Source: Canna indica (Eukaryota > Streptophyta > Magnoliopsida > Zingiberales > Cannaceae). Taken from it: a DNA stretch of 64,000 nt. Where the stretch lies: contig CP136893.1 in the NCBI GenBank assembly GCA_034359265.1, positions 48,929,501-48,993,500 on the forward strand. The letters are read 5' to 3'. A program made the translations under genes and the position numbers. The notes beneath the pieces were generated by a model, which made no database searches, was not told the origin of the DNA, and was given only the letters and a program-made list of their open reading frames with translations. Below, piece by piece: positions 32,816-45,500 of this stretch; the first letter of the stretch is position 1; each line of letters opens with the position of its first letter.

Positions 32816-32935
32816 TTCAAGATTCTATTCGAAAAATCGTGCAATTCTTTGCATTAGTTTGTCAAAAATAACTCGATTAACAACTTCGTTAATAAATGCA
32901 AAGAATTGCACGATTTTTTCGAATAGAATCTTGAA
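32816..32935. repeat. Orientation-switch junction with inverted arms
   Basis: Left arm 32816-32855 (40 bp, plus-orientation monomer from TTCAAGATTC to GCATT) and right arm 32895-32935 (41 bp, the reverse complement with one extra T in the T run). They are separated by a 39-nt spacer that includes TAACTCGATTAACAACTTCG and TTAATA. The plus-strand monomer stops after AACAACTTC (32887). Beyond it every monomer to the end of the window is in minus orientation. The arms could form a cruciform. Confidence 0.9.
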
Positions 32936-35689
32936 TAAAGCCAACTAGTTGAACTTCGGGGTATCAGCTAGAAACGCCCAGCAATCTAAGTCCCGAGCTA
33001 CTCCAGAACATTCACTGTGATGGGAGAAGTTGTTAATGGAGTTATTTTTGACAAACTAATGCAAAGAATTGCACGCTTTTTCGAATAGAATCTTGAACGA
33101 AGCCGACTGATTGAACTTCGGGGTATCAGCTCGAAACGACCAGCAATCTGTGACCCGAGCGACTCTAGAACATTCACTGTGATGGGAGAAGTTGTTAATT
33201 GATTTATTTTTGACAAACTAATGCAAAGAATTGCACGCTTTTTCGTATAGAATCTCGAACGAACCTGACTGATTGAACTTCGGGGTATCGGCTAGAAACG
33301 CCCAGCAATCTGAGTCTCGAGCGACTCCAGAAGATTCACTGTGATGGGAGAAGTTGTTAATCGAGTTATTTTTGACAAACTAATGCAAAGAATTGCACGA
33401 CTTTTGGAATAGAATCTTGAACGAAGCCGACTGGTTGAACTTCGGGGTATCGGCTAGAAACGCCCCGCAATCTGAGTGCCGAGCGACTCCAGAACATTCA
33501 GTATGATGGGAGAAGTTGTGAATCGAGTTATTTTTGACAAACTAATGCAAAGAATTGCACGCTTTTTGGAATAGAATCTTGAACGAAGGCGACTGATTGA
33601 ACTTCGGGGTATCAGTTCGAAACGACCAGAAATCTGAGTCACAAGCGACTCCAGAACATTCACTGTGATGGGAGAAGTTGTTAATCGATTTATTTTTGAC
33701 AGACTAATGCAAAGAATTGCACGCTTTTTCGAATAGAATCTAGAAAGAAGTCGATTGATTGACCTTCGGGGTATCGGCTAGAAACGCCCAGCAATCTGAG
33801 TACCGAGCGACTCCAGAACATTCACTGTGATGGGAGAAGTTGATAATCTAGTTATTTTTGACAGACTAATACAAATAATTGCACGATTTTTCGAATAGAA
33901 TCTTGAACGAAGCCGACTCGTTGAACATCGGGGTATCGGCTAGAAACGCCCTGCAATCTGAGTCCCGAGCGACTCCATAACATTCACTGTGATGGGAGAA
34001 GTTGTTAATCGAGTTATTTTTGACAAACTAATGCAAAGAATTGCACGATTTTTGGAATACAATCTTGAACGAAGCCGACTGGTTGAACCTCGGGGTATCG
34101 GCTAGAAACGCCAAGCAATTTGAGTGCCGAGTGACTCTAGAACATTCACTGTGAAGGGAGAAGTTGTTAATCGAGTTATTTTTGACAAACTAATGCAAAG
34201 AATTGCACGATTTTTTCGAATAGAATCTCGAACGAAGCCGACTGTTTGAACTTCGGGGTATCGGCTAGAAACGCCCAGCAATCTGAGTCCCGAGTGACTC
34301 CAGAACATTCACTGTGATGGGAGAAGTAGTTAATGGAGTTATTTTTGCCAAACTAATACAAAGAATTGCACGCTTTTTCGAATAGAATCTTGAACGAAGC
34401 CAACTGATTGAACTTCGCGGTATCAACTCGAAATGACCAGCAATCTGTGACCCGAGCGACTCTATAACATTCACTGTGATGGGAGAAGTTGTTAATTGAT
34501 TTATTTTTGACAAACTAATGCAAAGAATTGCACGCTTTTTCGTATAGAATCTCGAACGAAGCCGACTGTTTGAACTTCGGGGTATCGGCTAGAAACGCCC
34601 AGCAATCTGAGTCCCGAGTGACTCCAGAACATTCACTGTGATAGGAGAAGTTGTTAATCGAGTTATTTTTGACAAACTAATGCAAAGAATTGCACGATTT
34701 TTTCGAATAGAATCTTGAACGAAGCCGACTGATTGAACTTCGCGGTATCAGCTCGAAATGACCAGCAATCTGTGACCCGAGCGACTCTAGAACATTCACT
34801 GTGATGGGAGAAGTTGTTAATTGATTTATTTTTGACAAACTAATGCAAAGAATTGCACGCTTTTTCGTATAGAATCTCGAACGAAGCCGACTGTTTGAAC
34901 TTCGGGGTATCGGCTAGAAATGCCCAGCAATCTGAGTCCTGAGTGACTCCAGAACATTCACTGTGATAGGAGAAGTTGTTAATCGAGTTATTTTTGACAA
35001 ACTAATGCAAAGAATTGCACGATTTTTTCGAATAGAATCTTGAAAAAAGCCAACTGGTTGAACTTCGGGGTATCGACTAGAAACGCCCAGCAATCTAAGT
35101 CCCGAGCGATCCAGAACATGCACTGTGATGGGAGAAGTTGTTAATGGAGTTATTTTTGACAAACTAATGCAAAGAATTGTACACTTTTTCGAATAGAATC
35201 TTGAACGAAGCCGACTGATTGAACTTCGCGGTATCAGCTCGAAATGACCAGCAATCTGTGACCCGAGTGACTCTAGAACATTCACTGTGATGGGAGAAGT
35301 TGTTAATTGATTTATTTTTGACAAACTAATGCAAAGAATTGCACGCTTTTTCGTATAGAATCTCGAACGAAGCCGACTGTTTGAACTTCGGGGTATCGGC
35401 TAGAAACGCCCAGCAATCTGAGTCCCGAGTGACTCCAGAACATTCACTGTGATGGGAGAAGTTGTTAATCGAGTTATTTTTGACAAACTAATGCAAAGAA
35501 TTGTACGATTTTTTCGAATAGAATCTTGAAAAAAGCCAACTGGTTGAACTTCGGGGTATCGGCTAGAAACGCCCAGCAATCTAAGTCCCGAGCGACTCCA
35601 GAACATTCACTGTGATGGGAGAAGTTGTTAATGGAGTTATTTTTGACAAACTAATGCAAAGAATTGCACGCTTTTTCGAATAGAATCTT

Positions 35690-38600
35690 GAACGAAGCCG
35701 ACTGATTGAACTTCGCGGTATCAGCTCGAAATGACCAGCAATCTGTGACCCGAGCGACTCTAGAACATTCACTGTGATGGGAGAAGTTGTTAATTGATTT
35801 ATTTTTTACAAACTAATGCAAAGAATTGCACGCTTTTTCGTATAGAATCTCGAACGAAGCCGACTGTTTGAACTTCGGGGTATCGGCTAGAAACGCCCAG
35901 TAATCTGAGTCCCGAGTGACTCCAGAACATTCACTGTGATGGGAGAAGTTGTTAATCGAGTTATTTTTGACAAACTAATGCAAAGAATTCCACGATTTTT
36001 TCGAATAGAATCTTGAATAAAGCCAACTAGTTGAACTTCGGGGTATCGGCTAGAAACGCCCAGCAATCTAAGTCCCGAGCGACTCCAGAACATTCACTGT
36101 GATGGGAGAAGTTGTTAATGGAGTTATTTTTGACAAACTAATGCAAAGAATTGCACGCTTTTTCAAATAGAATCATGAACGAAGCCGACTGATTGAACTT
36201 CGCGGTATCAGCTCGAAATGACCAGCAATCTGTGACCCGAGCGACTCTAGAACATTCACTGTGATGGGAGAAGTTGTTAATTGATTTATTTTTGACAAAC
36301 TAATGCAAAGAATTGCATGCTTTTTCCTATAGAATCTCGAACGAAGCCGACTATTTGAACTTCGGGGTATCGGCTAGAAACGCCCAGCAATCTGAGTCCC
36401 GAGTGACTCCAAAACATTCACTGTGATGGGAGAAGTTGTTAATCGAGTTATTTTTGACGAACTAATGCAAAGAATTGCACGATTTTTTCGAATAGAATCT
36501 TGAAAAAAGCCAACTGGTTGAACTTCGGGGTATCGGCTAGAAACGCCCAGCAATCTATGTCCCGAGCAACTCCAGAACATTCACTGTGATGGGAGAAGTT
36601 GTTAATGGAGTTATTTTTGACAAACTAATGCAAAGAATTGCACGCTTTTTCGAATAGAATCTTGAACGAAGCCGACTGATTGAACTTCGCGGTATCAGCT
36701 CGAAATGACCAGCAATCTGTGACCCGAGCGACTCTAGAACATTCACTGTGATGGGAGAAGTTGTTAATTGATTTATTTTTGACAAACTAATGCAAAGAAT
36801 TGCACGCTTTTTCGTATAGAATCTCGAACGAAGCCGACTGTTTGAACTTCGGGGTATCGGCTAGAAACGCCCAGCAATCTGAGTCCCGAGTGACTCCAGA
36901 ACATTCACTGTGATGGGAGAAGTTGTTAATCGAGTTATTTTTGACAAACTAATGCAAAGAATTGCACGATTTTTTCGAATAGAATCTTGAAAAAAGCCAA
37001 CTGGTTGAACTTCGGGGTATCGGCTAGAAACGCCCAGCAATCTAAGTCCCGAGCGACTCCAAAACATTCACTGTGATGGGAGAAGTTGTTGATGGAGTTA
37101 TTTTTGACAAACTAATGCAAAGAATTGCACGCTTTTTCGAATAGAATCTTGAACGAAGCCGACTGATTGAACTTCGCGGTATCAGCTAGAAACGCCCCGC
37201 AATCTGAGTGCCGAGCGACTCCAGAACATTCACTATGATGGGAGAAGTTGTGAATCGAGTTATTTTTGACAAACTAATGCAAAGAATTGCACGCTTTTTG
37301 GAAAAGAATCTTGAACGAAGCCGACTGATTGAACTTCGGGGTATCGGTTCAAAACGACCAAAAATCTGAGTCTCAAGCGACTCCAGAACATTCACTGTGA
37401 TGGCAGAAGTTGTTAATCGAGTTATTTTTGACAAACTAATGCAAAGAATTGCACGATTTTTTCGAATAGAATCTTGAATAAAGCTAACTGGTTGAACTTC
37501 GGGGTATCGGCTAGAAATGCCCAGCAATCTAAGTCCCGAGCGACTCCAGAACATTCACTGTGATGGGAGAAGTTGATAATGGAGTTATTTTTGACAAACT
37601 AATGCAAAGAATTGCACGCTTTTTGGAATAGAATCTTGAACGAAGCCGACTGATTTAACTTCGCGGTATCAGCTCGAAATGACCAGCAATCTGTGACCCG
37701 AGCGACTCTAGAACATTCACTGTGATGGGAGAAGTTGTTAATTGATTTATTTTTTACAAACTAATGCAAAGAATTGCACGCTTTTTCGTATAGAATCTCG
37801 AACGAAGCCGACTGTTTGAACTTCGGGGTATCGGCTAGAAACGCCCAGTAATCTGAGTCCCGAGTGACTCCAGAACATTCACTGTGATGGGAGAAGTTGT
37901 TAATCGAGTTATTTTTGACAAACTAATGCAAAGAATTGCACGATTTTTTCGAATAGAATCTTGAATAAAGCCAACTAGTTGAACTTCGGGGTATCGGCTA
38001 GAAACGCCCAGCAATCTAAGTCCCGAGCGACTCCAGAACATTCACTGTGATGGGAGAAGTTGTTAATGGAGTTATTTTTGACAAACTAATGCAAAGAATT
38101 GCACGCTTTTTCAAATAGAATCATGAACGAAGCCGACTGATTGAACTTCGCGGTATCAGCTCGAAATGACCAGCAATCTGTGACTCGAGCGACTCTAGAA
38201 CATTCACTGTGATGGGAGAAGTTGTTAATTGATTTATTTTTGACAAACTAATGCAAAGAATTGCATGCTTTTTCCTATAGAATCTCGAACGAAGCCGACT
38301 ATTTGAACTTCGGGGTATCGGCTAGAAACGCCCAGCAATCTGAGTCCCGAGTGACTCCAGAACATTCACTGTGATGGGAGAAGTTGTTAATCGAGTTATT
38401 TTTGACGAACTAATGCAAAGAATTGCACGATTTTTTCGAATAGAATCTTGAAAAAAGCCAACTGGTTGAACTTCGGGGTATCGGCTAGAAACGCCCAGCA
38501 ATCTAAGTCCCGAGCAACTCCAGAACATTCACTGTGATGGGAGAAGTTGTTAATGGAGTTATTTTTGACAAACTAATGCAAAGAATTGCACGCTTTTTCG

Positions 38601-39585
38601 AATAGAATCTTGAACGAAGCCGACTGATTGAACTTCGCGGTATCAGCTCGAAATGACCAGCAATCTGTGACCCGAGCGACTCTAGAACATTCACTCTGAT
38701 GGGAGAAGTTGTTAATTGATTTATTTTTGACAAACTAATGCAAAGAATTGCACGCTTTTTCGTATAGAATCTCGAACGAAGCCGACTGTTTGAACTTCGG
38801 GGTATCGGCTAGAAACGCCCAGCAATCTGAGTCCCGAGTGACTCCAGAACATTCACTGTGATGGGAGAAGTTGTTAATCGAGTTATTTTTGACAAACTAA
38901 TGCAAAGAATTGCACGATTTTTTCGAATAGAATCTTGAAAAAAGCCAACTGGTTGAACTTCGGGGTATCGGCTAGAAACGCCCAGCAATCTAAGTCCCGA
39001 GCGACTCCAAAACATTCACTGTGATGGGAGAAGTTGTTGATGGAGTTATTTTTGACAAACTAATGCAAAGAATTGCACGCTTTTTCGAATAGAATCTTGA
39101 ACGAAGCCGACTGATTGAACTTCGCGGTATCAGCTAGAAACGCCCCGCAATCTGAGTGCCGAGCGACTCCAGAACATTCACTATGATGGGAGAAGTTGTG
39201 AATCGAGTTATTTTTGACAAACTAATGCAAAGAATTGCACGCTTTTTGGAAAAGAATCTTGAACGAAGCCGACTGATTGAACTTCGGGGTATCGGTTCAA
39301 AACGACCAAAAATCTGAGTCTCAAGCGACTCCAGAACATTCACTGTGATGGCAGAAGTTGTTAATCGAGTTATTTTTGACAAACTAATGCAAAGAATTGC
39401 ACGATTTTTTCGAATAGAATCTTGAATAAAGCTAACTGGTTGAAATGCCCAGCAATCTAAGTCCCGAGCGACTCCAGAACATTCACTGTGATGGGAGAAG
39501 TTGATAATGGAGTTATTTTTGACAAACTAATGCAAAGAATTGCACGCGTTTTCGAATAGAATCTTGAACGAAGCCGACTAATTGA
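35690..39585 (-). repeat. Tandem duplication of a 12-mer, 1,948-bp period
   Basis: Copies at about 35690-37637 and 37638-39585. Markers at exact 1,948 spacing: ATTTTTTACA at 35801 and 37749, TTTCAAATAGAATCATG near 36160 and 38108, and CATGCTTTTTCCTATAG near 36316 and 38264. The period is twelve 162-bp monomers plus four single-base gains. The second copy has a 20-bp deletion at 39435 that the first lacks (37496). Confidence 0.85.
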
Positions 39586-42500
39586 ACTTCGCGGTATCAG
39601 CTCAAAATGACCAGCAATCTGTGACCCGAGCGACTCAAGAACATTCACTGTGATGGGAGAAGTTGTTAATTAATTTATTTTTGACAAACTAATGCAAAGA
39701 ATTGCACGCTTTTTCGTATAAAATCTCGAACGAAGCCGACTGATTGAACTTCGGGGTATCGGCTAGAAAAGCCCAGAAATCTGAGTCCCGAGCGACTCTA
39801 GAACATTCACTGTGATGGGAGAAGTTGTTAATCGAGTTATTTTTGACAAACTAATGCAAAGAATTGCACGACTTTTGGAATAGAATCTTGAACGAATCCG
39901 ACTGGTTGAACTTCGGGGTATCGCCTAGAAACGCCCAACTATCTGAGTGCCGAGCGACTCCAGAACATTCACTATGATGGGAGAAGTTGTTAATCGAGTT
40001 ATTTTTTAGAGACTAATGCAAAGAATTGCACGATTTTTCGAATAGAATCTTGAACGAAGCCGACTGATTGAACTTCGGGGTATCGGCTCAAAACGACCAG
40101 CAATCTATGACCCGAGCGACTCCAGAACATTCACTGTGATGGGAGAAGTTGTTAATCGAGTTATTTTTGACAAACTAATGCAAAGAATTGCACGGTTTTT
40201 GGAATAGAATCTTGAACGAAGCCGACTGACTGAACTTCGGGGTATCGGTTCCAAACGACCAAAAATTTGAGTCACAAGCGACTCCAGAACATTCACTGTG
40301 ATGGGAGAAGTTGTTAATCGGTTTATTTTTTACAGACTAATGCAAATAATTGCACGCTTTTTCGAATAGAATCTAGAATGAAGTCGACTGATTGACCTTC
40401 GGGGTATCGGCTAGAAACGCCCAGCAATCTATGTCCCGAGCGACTCCAGAACATTCACTGTGATGGGAGAAGTTGTTAATCTAGTTATTTTTGACAGACT
40501 AATACAAATAATTGCACGATTTTTCGAACAGAATCTTGAACGAAGCCGACTGGTTGAACTTCGCGGTATCAGCTCAAAATGACCAGCAATCTGTGACCCG
40601 AGCGACTCAAGAACATTCACTGTGATGGGAGAAGTTGTTAATTAATTTATTTTTGACAAACTAATGCAAAGAATTGCACGCTTTTTCGTATAAATTCTCG
40701 AACGAAGCCGACTGATTGAACTTCGGGGTATCGGCTAGAAAAGCCCAGAAATCTGAGTCCCGAGCGACTCTAGAACATTCACTGTGATGGGAGAAGTTGT
40801 TAATCGAGTTATTTTTGACAAACTAATGCAAAGAATTGCACGACTTTTGGAATAGAATCTTGAACGAAGCCGACTGGTTGAACTTCGGGGTATCGCCTAG
40901 AAACGCCCAACAATCTGAGTGCCGAGCGACTCCAGAACATTCACTATGATGGGAGAAGTAGTTAATCGAGTTATTTTTTAGAGACTAATGCAAAGAATTG
41001 CACGAATTTTCGAATAGAATCTTGAACGAAGCCGACTGATTGAACTTCGGGGTATCGGCTCAAAACGACCAGCAATCTATGACCCGAGCGACTCCAGAAC
41101 ATTCACTGTGATGGGAGAAGTTGTTAATCGAGTTATTTTTGACAAACTAATGCAAAGAATTGCACGGTTTTTGGAATAGAATCTTGAACGAAGCCGACTG
41201 ACTGAACTTCGGGGTATCGGTTCCAAACGACCAGAAATTTGAGTCACAAGCGACTCCAGAACATTCACTGTGATGGGAGAAGTTGTTAATCGGTTTATTT
41301 TTTACAGACTAATGCAAATAATTGCACGCTTTTTCGAATAGAATCTAGAATGAAGTCGACTGATTGACCTTCGGGGTATCGGCTAGAAACGCCCAGCAAT
41401 CTAAGTCCCGAGCGACTCCAGAACATTCACTGTGATGGGAGAAGTTGTTAATCTAGTTATTTTTGACAGACTAATACAAATAATTGCACGATTTTTCGAA
41501 CAGAATCTTGAACGAAGCCGACTGGTTGAACATTGGGGTATCGGCTAGAAACGCCCAGCAATCTGAGTCCTGAGCGACTCCAGAACATTCACTGTGATGG
41601 GAGAAGTTGTTAATCGAGTTATTTTTGACAAACTAATGCAAAGAATTGCACGATTTTTTCGAATAGAATCTTGAATAAAGCCAACTGGTTGAACTGCGGG
41701 GTATCGGCTAGAAACGCCCAGCAATCTAAGTCCCGAGCGACTCCAGAACATTCACTGTGATGGTAGAAGTTGTTAATCGAGTTATTTTTGATAGTCTAAT
41801 GCAAAGATTTGCACGATTTTTCGAAGAGAATCTAGAACGAAGCCGACTGATTGACCTTTGGGGTATCGGCTAGAAATGCCCAGCAATCTGTGACCCGAGC
41901 GACTCCAGAACATTCACTGTGATGGGAGAAGTTGTTAATCGAGTTATTTTTGACAAACTAATGCAAAGAATTGCACGCTTTTTTGAATAGAATCTTGAAC
42001 GAAGCCGACTGATTGAACTTCGGGGTATCCGTTCGAAACGACCAGAAATCTGAGTCACAAGCGACTCCAGAACATTCACTGTGATGGGAGAAGTTGTTAA
42101 TCAATTTATTTTTGACGGACTAATGCAAAGAATTGCACGCTTTTTTGAATAGAATCTAGAACGAAGTCGACTGATTGACCTACGGGGTATCGGCTAGAAA
42201 CGCCCTGCAATCTGAGTACCGAGCGACTCTAGAACAATCATTGTGATGGGAGAAGTTGTTAATCTAGTTATTTTTGACAGACTAATACAAATAATTGCAC
42301 GATTTTTCGAATAGAATCTTGAACGAAGCCGACTGGTTGAACTTTGGGGTATCGGCTAGAAACGCCCAGCAATCTGAGTGCCGAGCGACTCCAGAACATT
42401 CACTATGATGGGAGAAGTTGTTAATCGAGTTATTTTTTAGAGACTAATGCAAAGAATTGCACGATTTTTCGAATAGAATCTTGAATGAAGCCGACTGATT

Positions 42501-45500
42501 GAACTTCGGGGTATCGGCTCAAAACGACCAGCAATCTATGACCCGAGCGACTCCAGAACATTCACTGTGTTGGGAGAAGTTGTTAATCGAGTTATTTTTT
42601 ACAAACTAATGCAAAGAATTGCACGATTTTTTCGAATGGAATCTTGAATAAAGCCAACTGGTTGAACTTCGGGGTATCGGCTAGAAACGCCCAGCAATCT
42701 AAGTCCCGAGCGACTCCAGAACATTCACTGTGATGGTAGAAGTTGTTAATCGAGTTATTTTTGATAGTCTAATGCAAAGAATTGCACGATTTTTTCGAAT
42801 AGAATCTTGAAAAAAGCCAACTGGTTGAACTTCGGGGTATCGGCTAGAAACGCCCAGCAATCTAAGTCCCGAGCGACTCCAAAACATTCACTGTGATGGG
42901 AGAAGTTGTTGATGGAGTTATTTTTGACAAACTAATGCAAAGAATTGCACGCTTTTTCGAATAGAATCTTGAACGAAGCCGACTGATTGAACTTCGCGGT
43001 ATCAGCTAGAAACGCCCCGCAATCTGAGTGCCGAGCGACTCCAGAACATTCACTATGATGGGAGAAGTTGTGAATCGAGTTATTTTTGACAAACTAATGC
43101 AAAGAATTGCACGCTTTTTGGAAAAGAATCTTGAACGAAGCCGACTGATTGAACTTCGGGGTATCGGTTCAAAACGACCAAAAATCTGAGTCTCAAGCGA
43201 CTCCAGAACATTCACTGTGATGGCAGAAGTTGTTAATCGAGTTATTTTTGACAAACTAATGCAAAGAATTGCACGATTTTTTCGAATAGAATCTTGAATA
43301 AAGCTAACTGGTTGAAATGCCCAGCAATCTAAGTCCCGAGCGACTCCAGAACATTCACTGTGATGGGAGAAGTTGATAATGGAGTTATTTTTGACAAACT
43401 AATGCAAAGAATTGCACGCGTTTTCGAATAGAATCTTGAACGAAGCCGACTAATTGAACTTCGCGGTATCAGCTCAAAATGACCAGCAATCTGTGACCCG
43501 AGCGACTCAAGAACATTCACTGTGATGGGAGAAGTTGTTAATTAATTTATTTTTGACAAACTAATGCAAAGAATTGCACGCTTTTTCGTATAAAATCTCG
43601 AACGAAGCCGACTGATTGAACTTCGGGGTATCGGCTAGAAAAGCCCAGAAATCTGAGTCCCGAGCGACTCTAGAACATTCACTGTGATGGGAGAAGTTGT
43701 TAATCGAGTTATTTTTGACAAACTAATGCAAAGAATTGCACGACTTTTGGAATAGAATCTTGAACGAAGCCGACTGGTTGAACTTCGGGGTATCGCCTAG
43801 AAACGCCCAACTATCTGAGTGCCGAGCGACTCCAGAACATTCACTATGATGGGAGAAGTTGTTAATCGAGTTATTTTTTAGAGACTAATGCAAAGAATTG
43901 CACGATTTTTCGAATAGAATCTTGAACGAAGCCGACTGATTGAACTTCGGGGTATCGGCTCAAAACGACCAGCAATCTATGACCCGAGCGACTCCAGAAC
44001 ATTCACTGTGATGGGAGAAGTTGTTAATCGAGTTATTTTTGACAAACTAATGCAAAGAATTGCACGGTTTTTGGAATAGAATCTTGAACGAAGCCGACTG
44101 ACTGAACTTCGGGGTATCGGTTCCAAACGACCAAAAATTTGAGTCACAAGCGACTCCAGAACATTCACTGTGATGGGAGAAGTTGTTAATCGGTTTATTT
44201 TTTACAGACTAATGCAAATAATTGCACGCTTTTTCGAATAGAATCTAGAATGAAGTCGACTGATTGACCTTCGGGGTATCGGCTAGAAACGCCCAGCAAT
44301 CTAAGTCCCGAGCGACTCCAGAACATTCACTGTGATGGGAGAAGTTGTTAATCTAGTTATTTTTGACAGACTAATACAAATAATTGCACGATTTTTCGAA
44401 CAGAATCTTGAACGAAGCCGACTGGTTGAACTTCGCGGTATCAGCTCAAAATGACCAGCAATCTGTGACCCGAGCGACTCAAGAACATTCACTGTGATGG
44501 GAGAAGTTGTTAATTAATTTATTTTTGACAAACTAATGCAAAGAATTGCACGCTTTTTCGTATAAATTCTCGAACGAAGCCGACTGATTGAACTTCGGGG
44601 TATCGGCTAGAAAAGCCCAGAAATCTGAGTCCCGAGCGACTCTAGAACATTCACTGTGATGGGAGAAGTTGTTAATCGAGTTATTTTTGACAAACTAATG
44701 CAAAGAATTGCACGACTTTTGGAATAGAATCTTGAACGAAGCCGACTGGTTGAACTTCGGGGTATCGCCTAGAAACGCCCAACAATCTGAGTGCCGAGCG
44801 ACTCCAGAACATTCACTATGATGGGAGAAGTAGTTAATCGAGTTATTTTTTAGAGACTAATGCAAAGAATTGCACGACTTTTCGAATAGAATCTTGAACG
44901 AAGCCGACTGATTGAACTTCGGGGTATCGGCTCAAAACGACCAGCAATCTATGACCCGAGCGACTCCAGAACATTCACTGTGATGGGAGAAGTTGTTAAT
45001 CGAGTTATTTTTGACAAACTAATGCAAAGAATTGCACGGTTTTTGGAATAGAATCTTGAACGAAGCCGACTGACTGAACTTCGGGGTATCGGTTCCAAAC
45101 GACCAGAAATTTGAGTCACAAGCGACTCCAGAACATTCACTGTGATGGGAGAAGTTGTTAATCGGTTTATTTTTTACAGACTAATGCAAATAATTGCACG
45201 CTTTTTCGAATAGAATCTAGAATGAAGTCGACTGATTGACCTTCGGGGTATCGGCTAGAAACGCCCAGCAATCTAAGTCCCGAGCGACTCCAGAACATTC
45301 ACTGTGATGGGAGAAGTTGTTAATCTAGTTATTTTTGACAGACTAATACAAATAATTGCACGATTTTTCGAACAGAATCTTGAACGAAGCCGACTGGTTG
45401 AACATTGGGGTATCGGCTAGAAACGCCCAGCAATCTGAGTCCTGAGCGACTCCAGAACATTCACTGTGATGGGAGAAGTTGTTAATCGAGTTATTTTTGA

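Larger units (their letters stand above)
7917..32887 (+). repeat. 162-bp satellite array, plus-orientation half
   Basis: About 154 head-to-tail monomers. Landmarks in each include TCAAAAATAACTCGATTAAC, CATCACAGTGAATGTTC, and GTGCAATTCTTTGCATTAGT. The landmark GATTAACAAC occurs at 7927, 8899 and 32875; both intervals are exact multiples of 162 (6 and 148), so there is no net indel in 24,948 bp. Monomers differ mainly in the block after CGCTCGGG: ACTCAGATTT, TCACAGATTG, ACTCAGATCG or ACTAAAATTG classes, which recur in order and define higher-order repeats. Each monomer carries the CAAAA pentanucleotide often seen in plant satellites and a TGCAA-N4-TTGCA dyad. Length near 160-180 bp fits a nucleosome-sized plant satellite. 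Confidence 0.97.
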
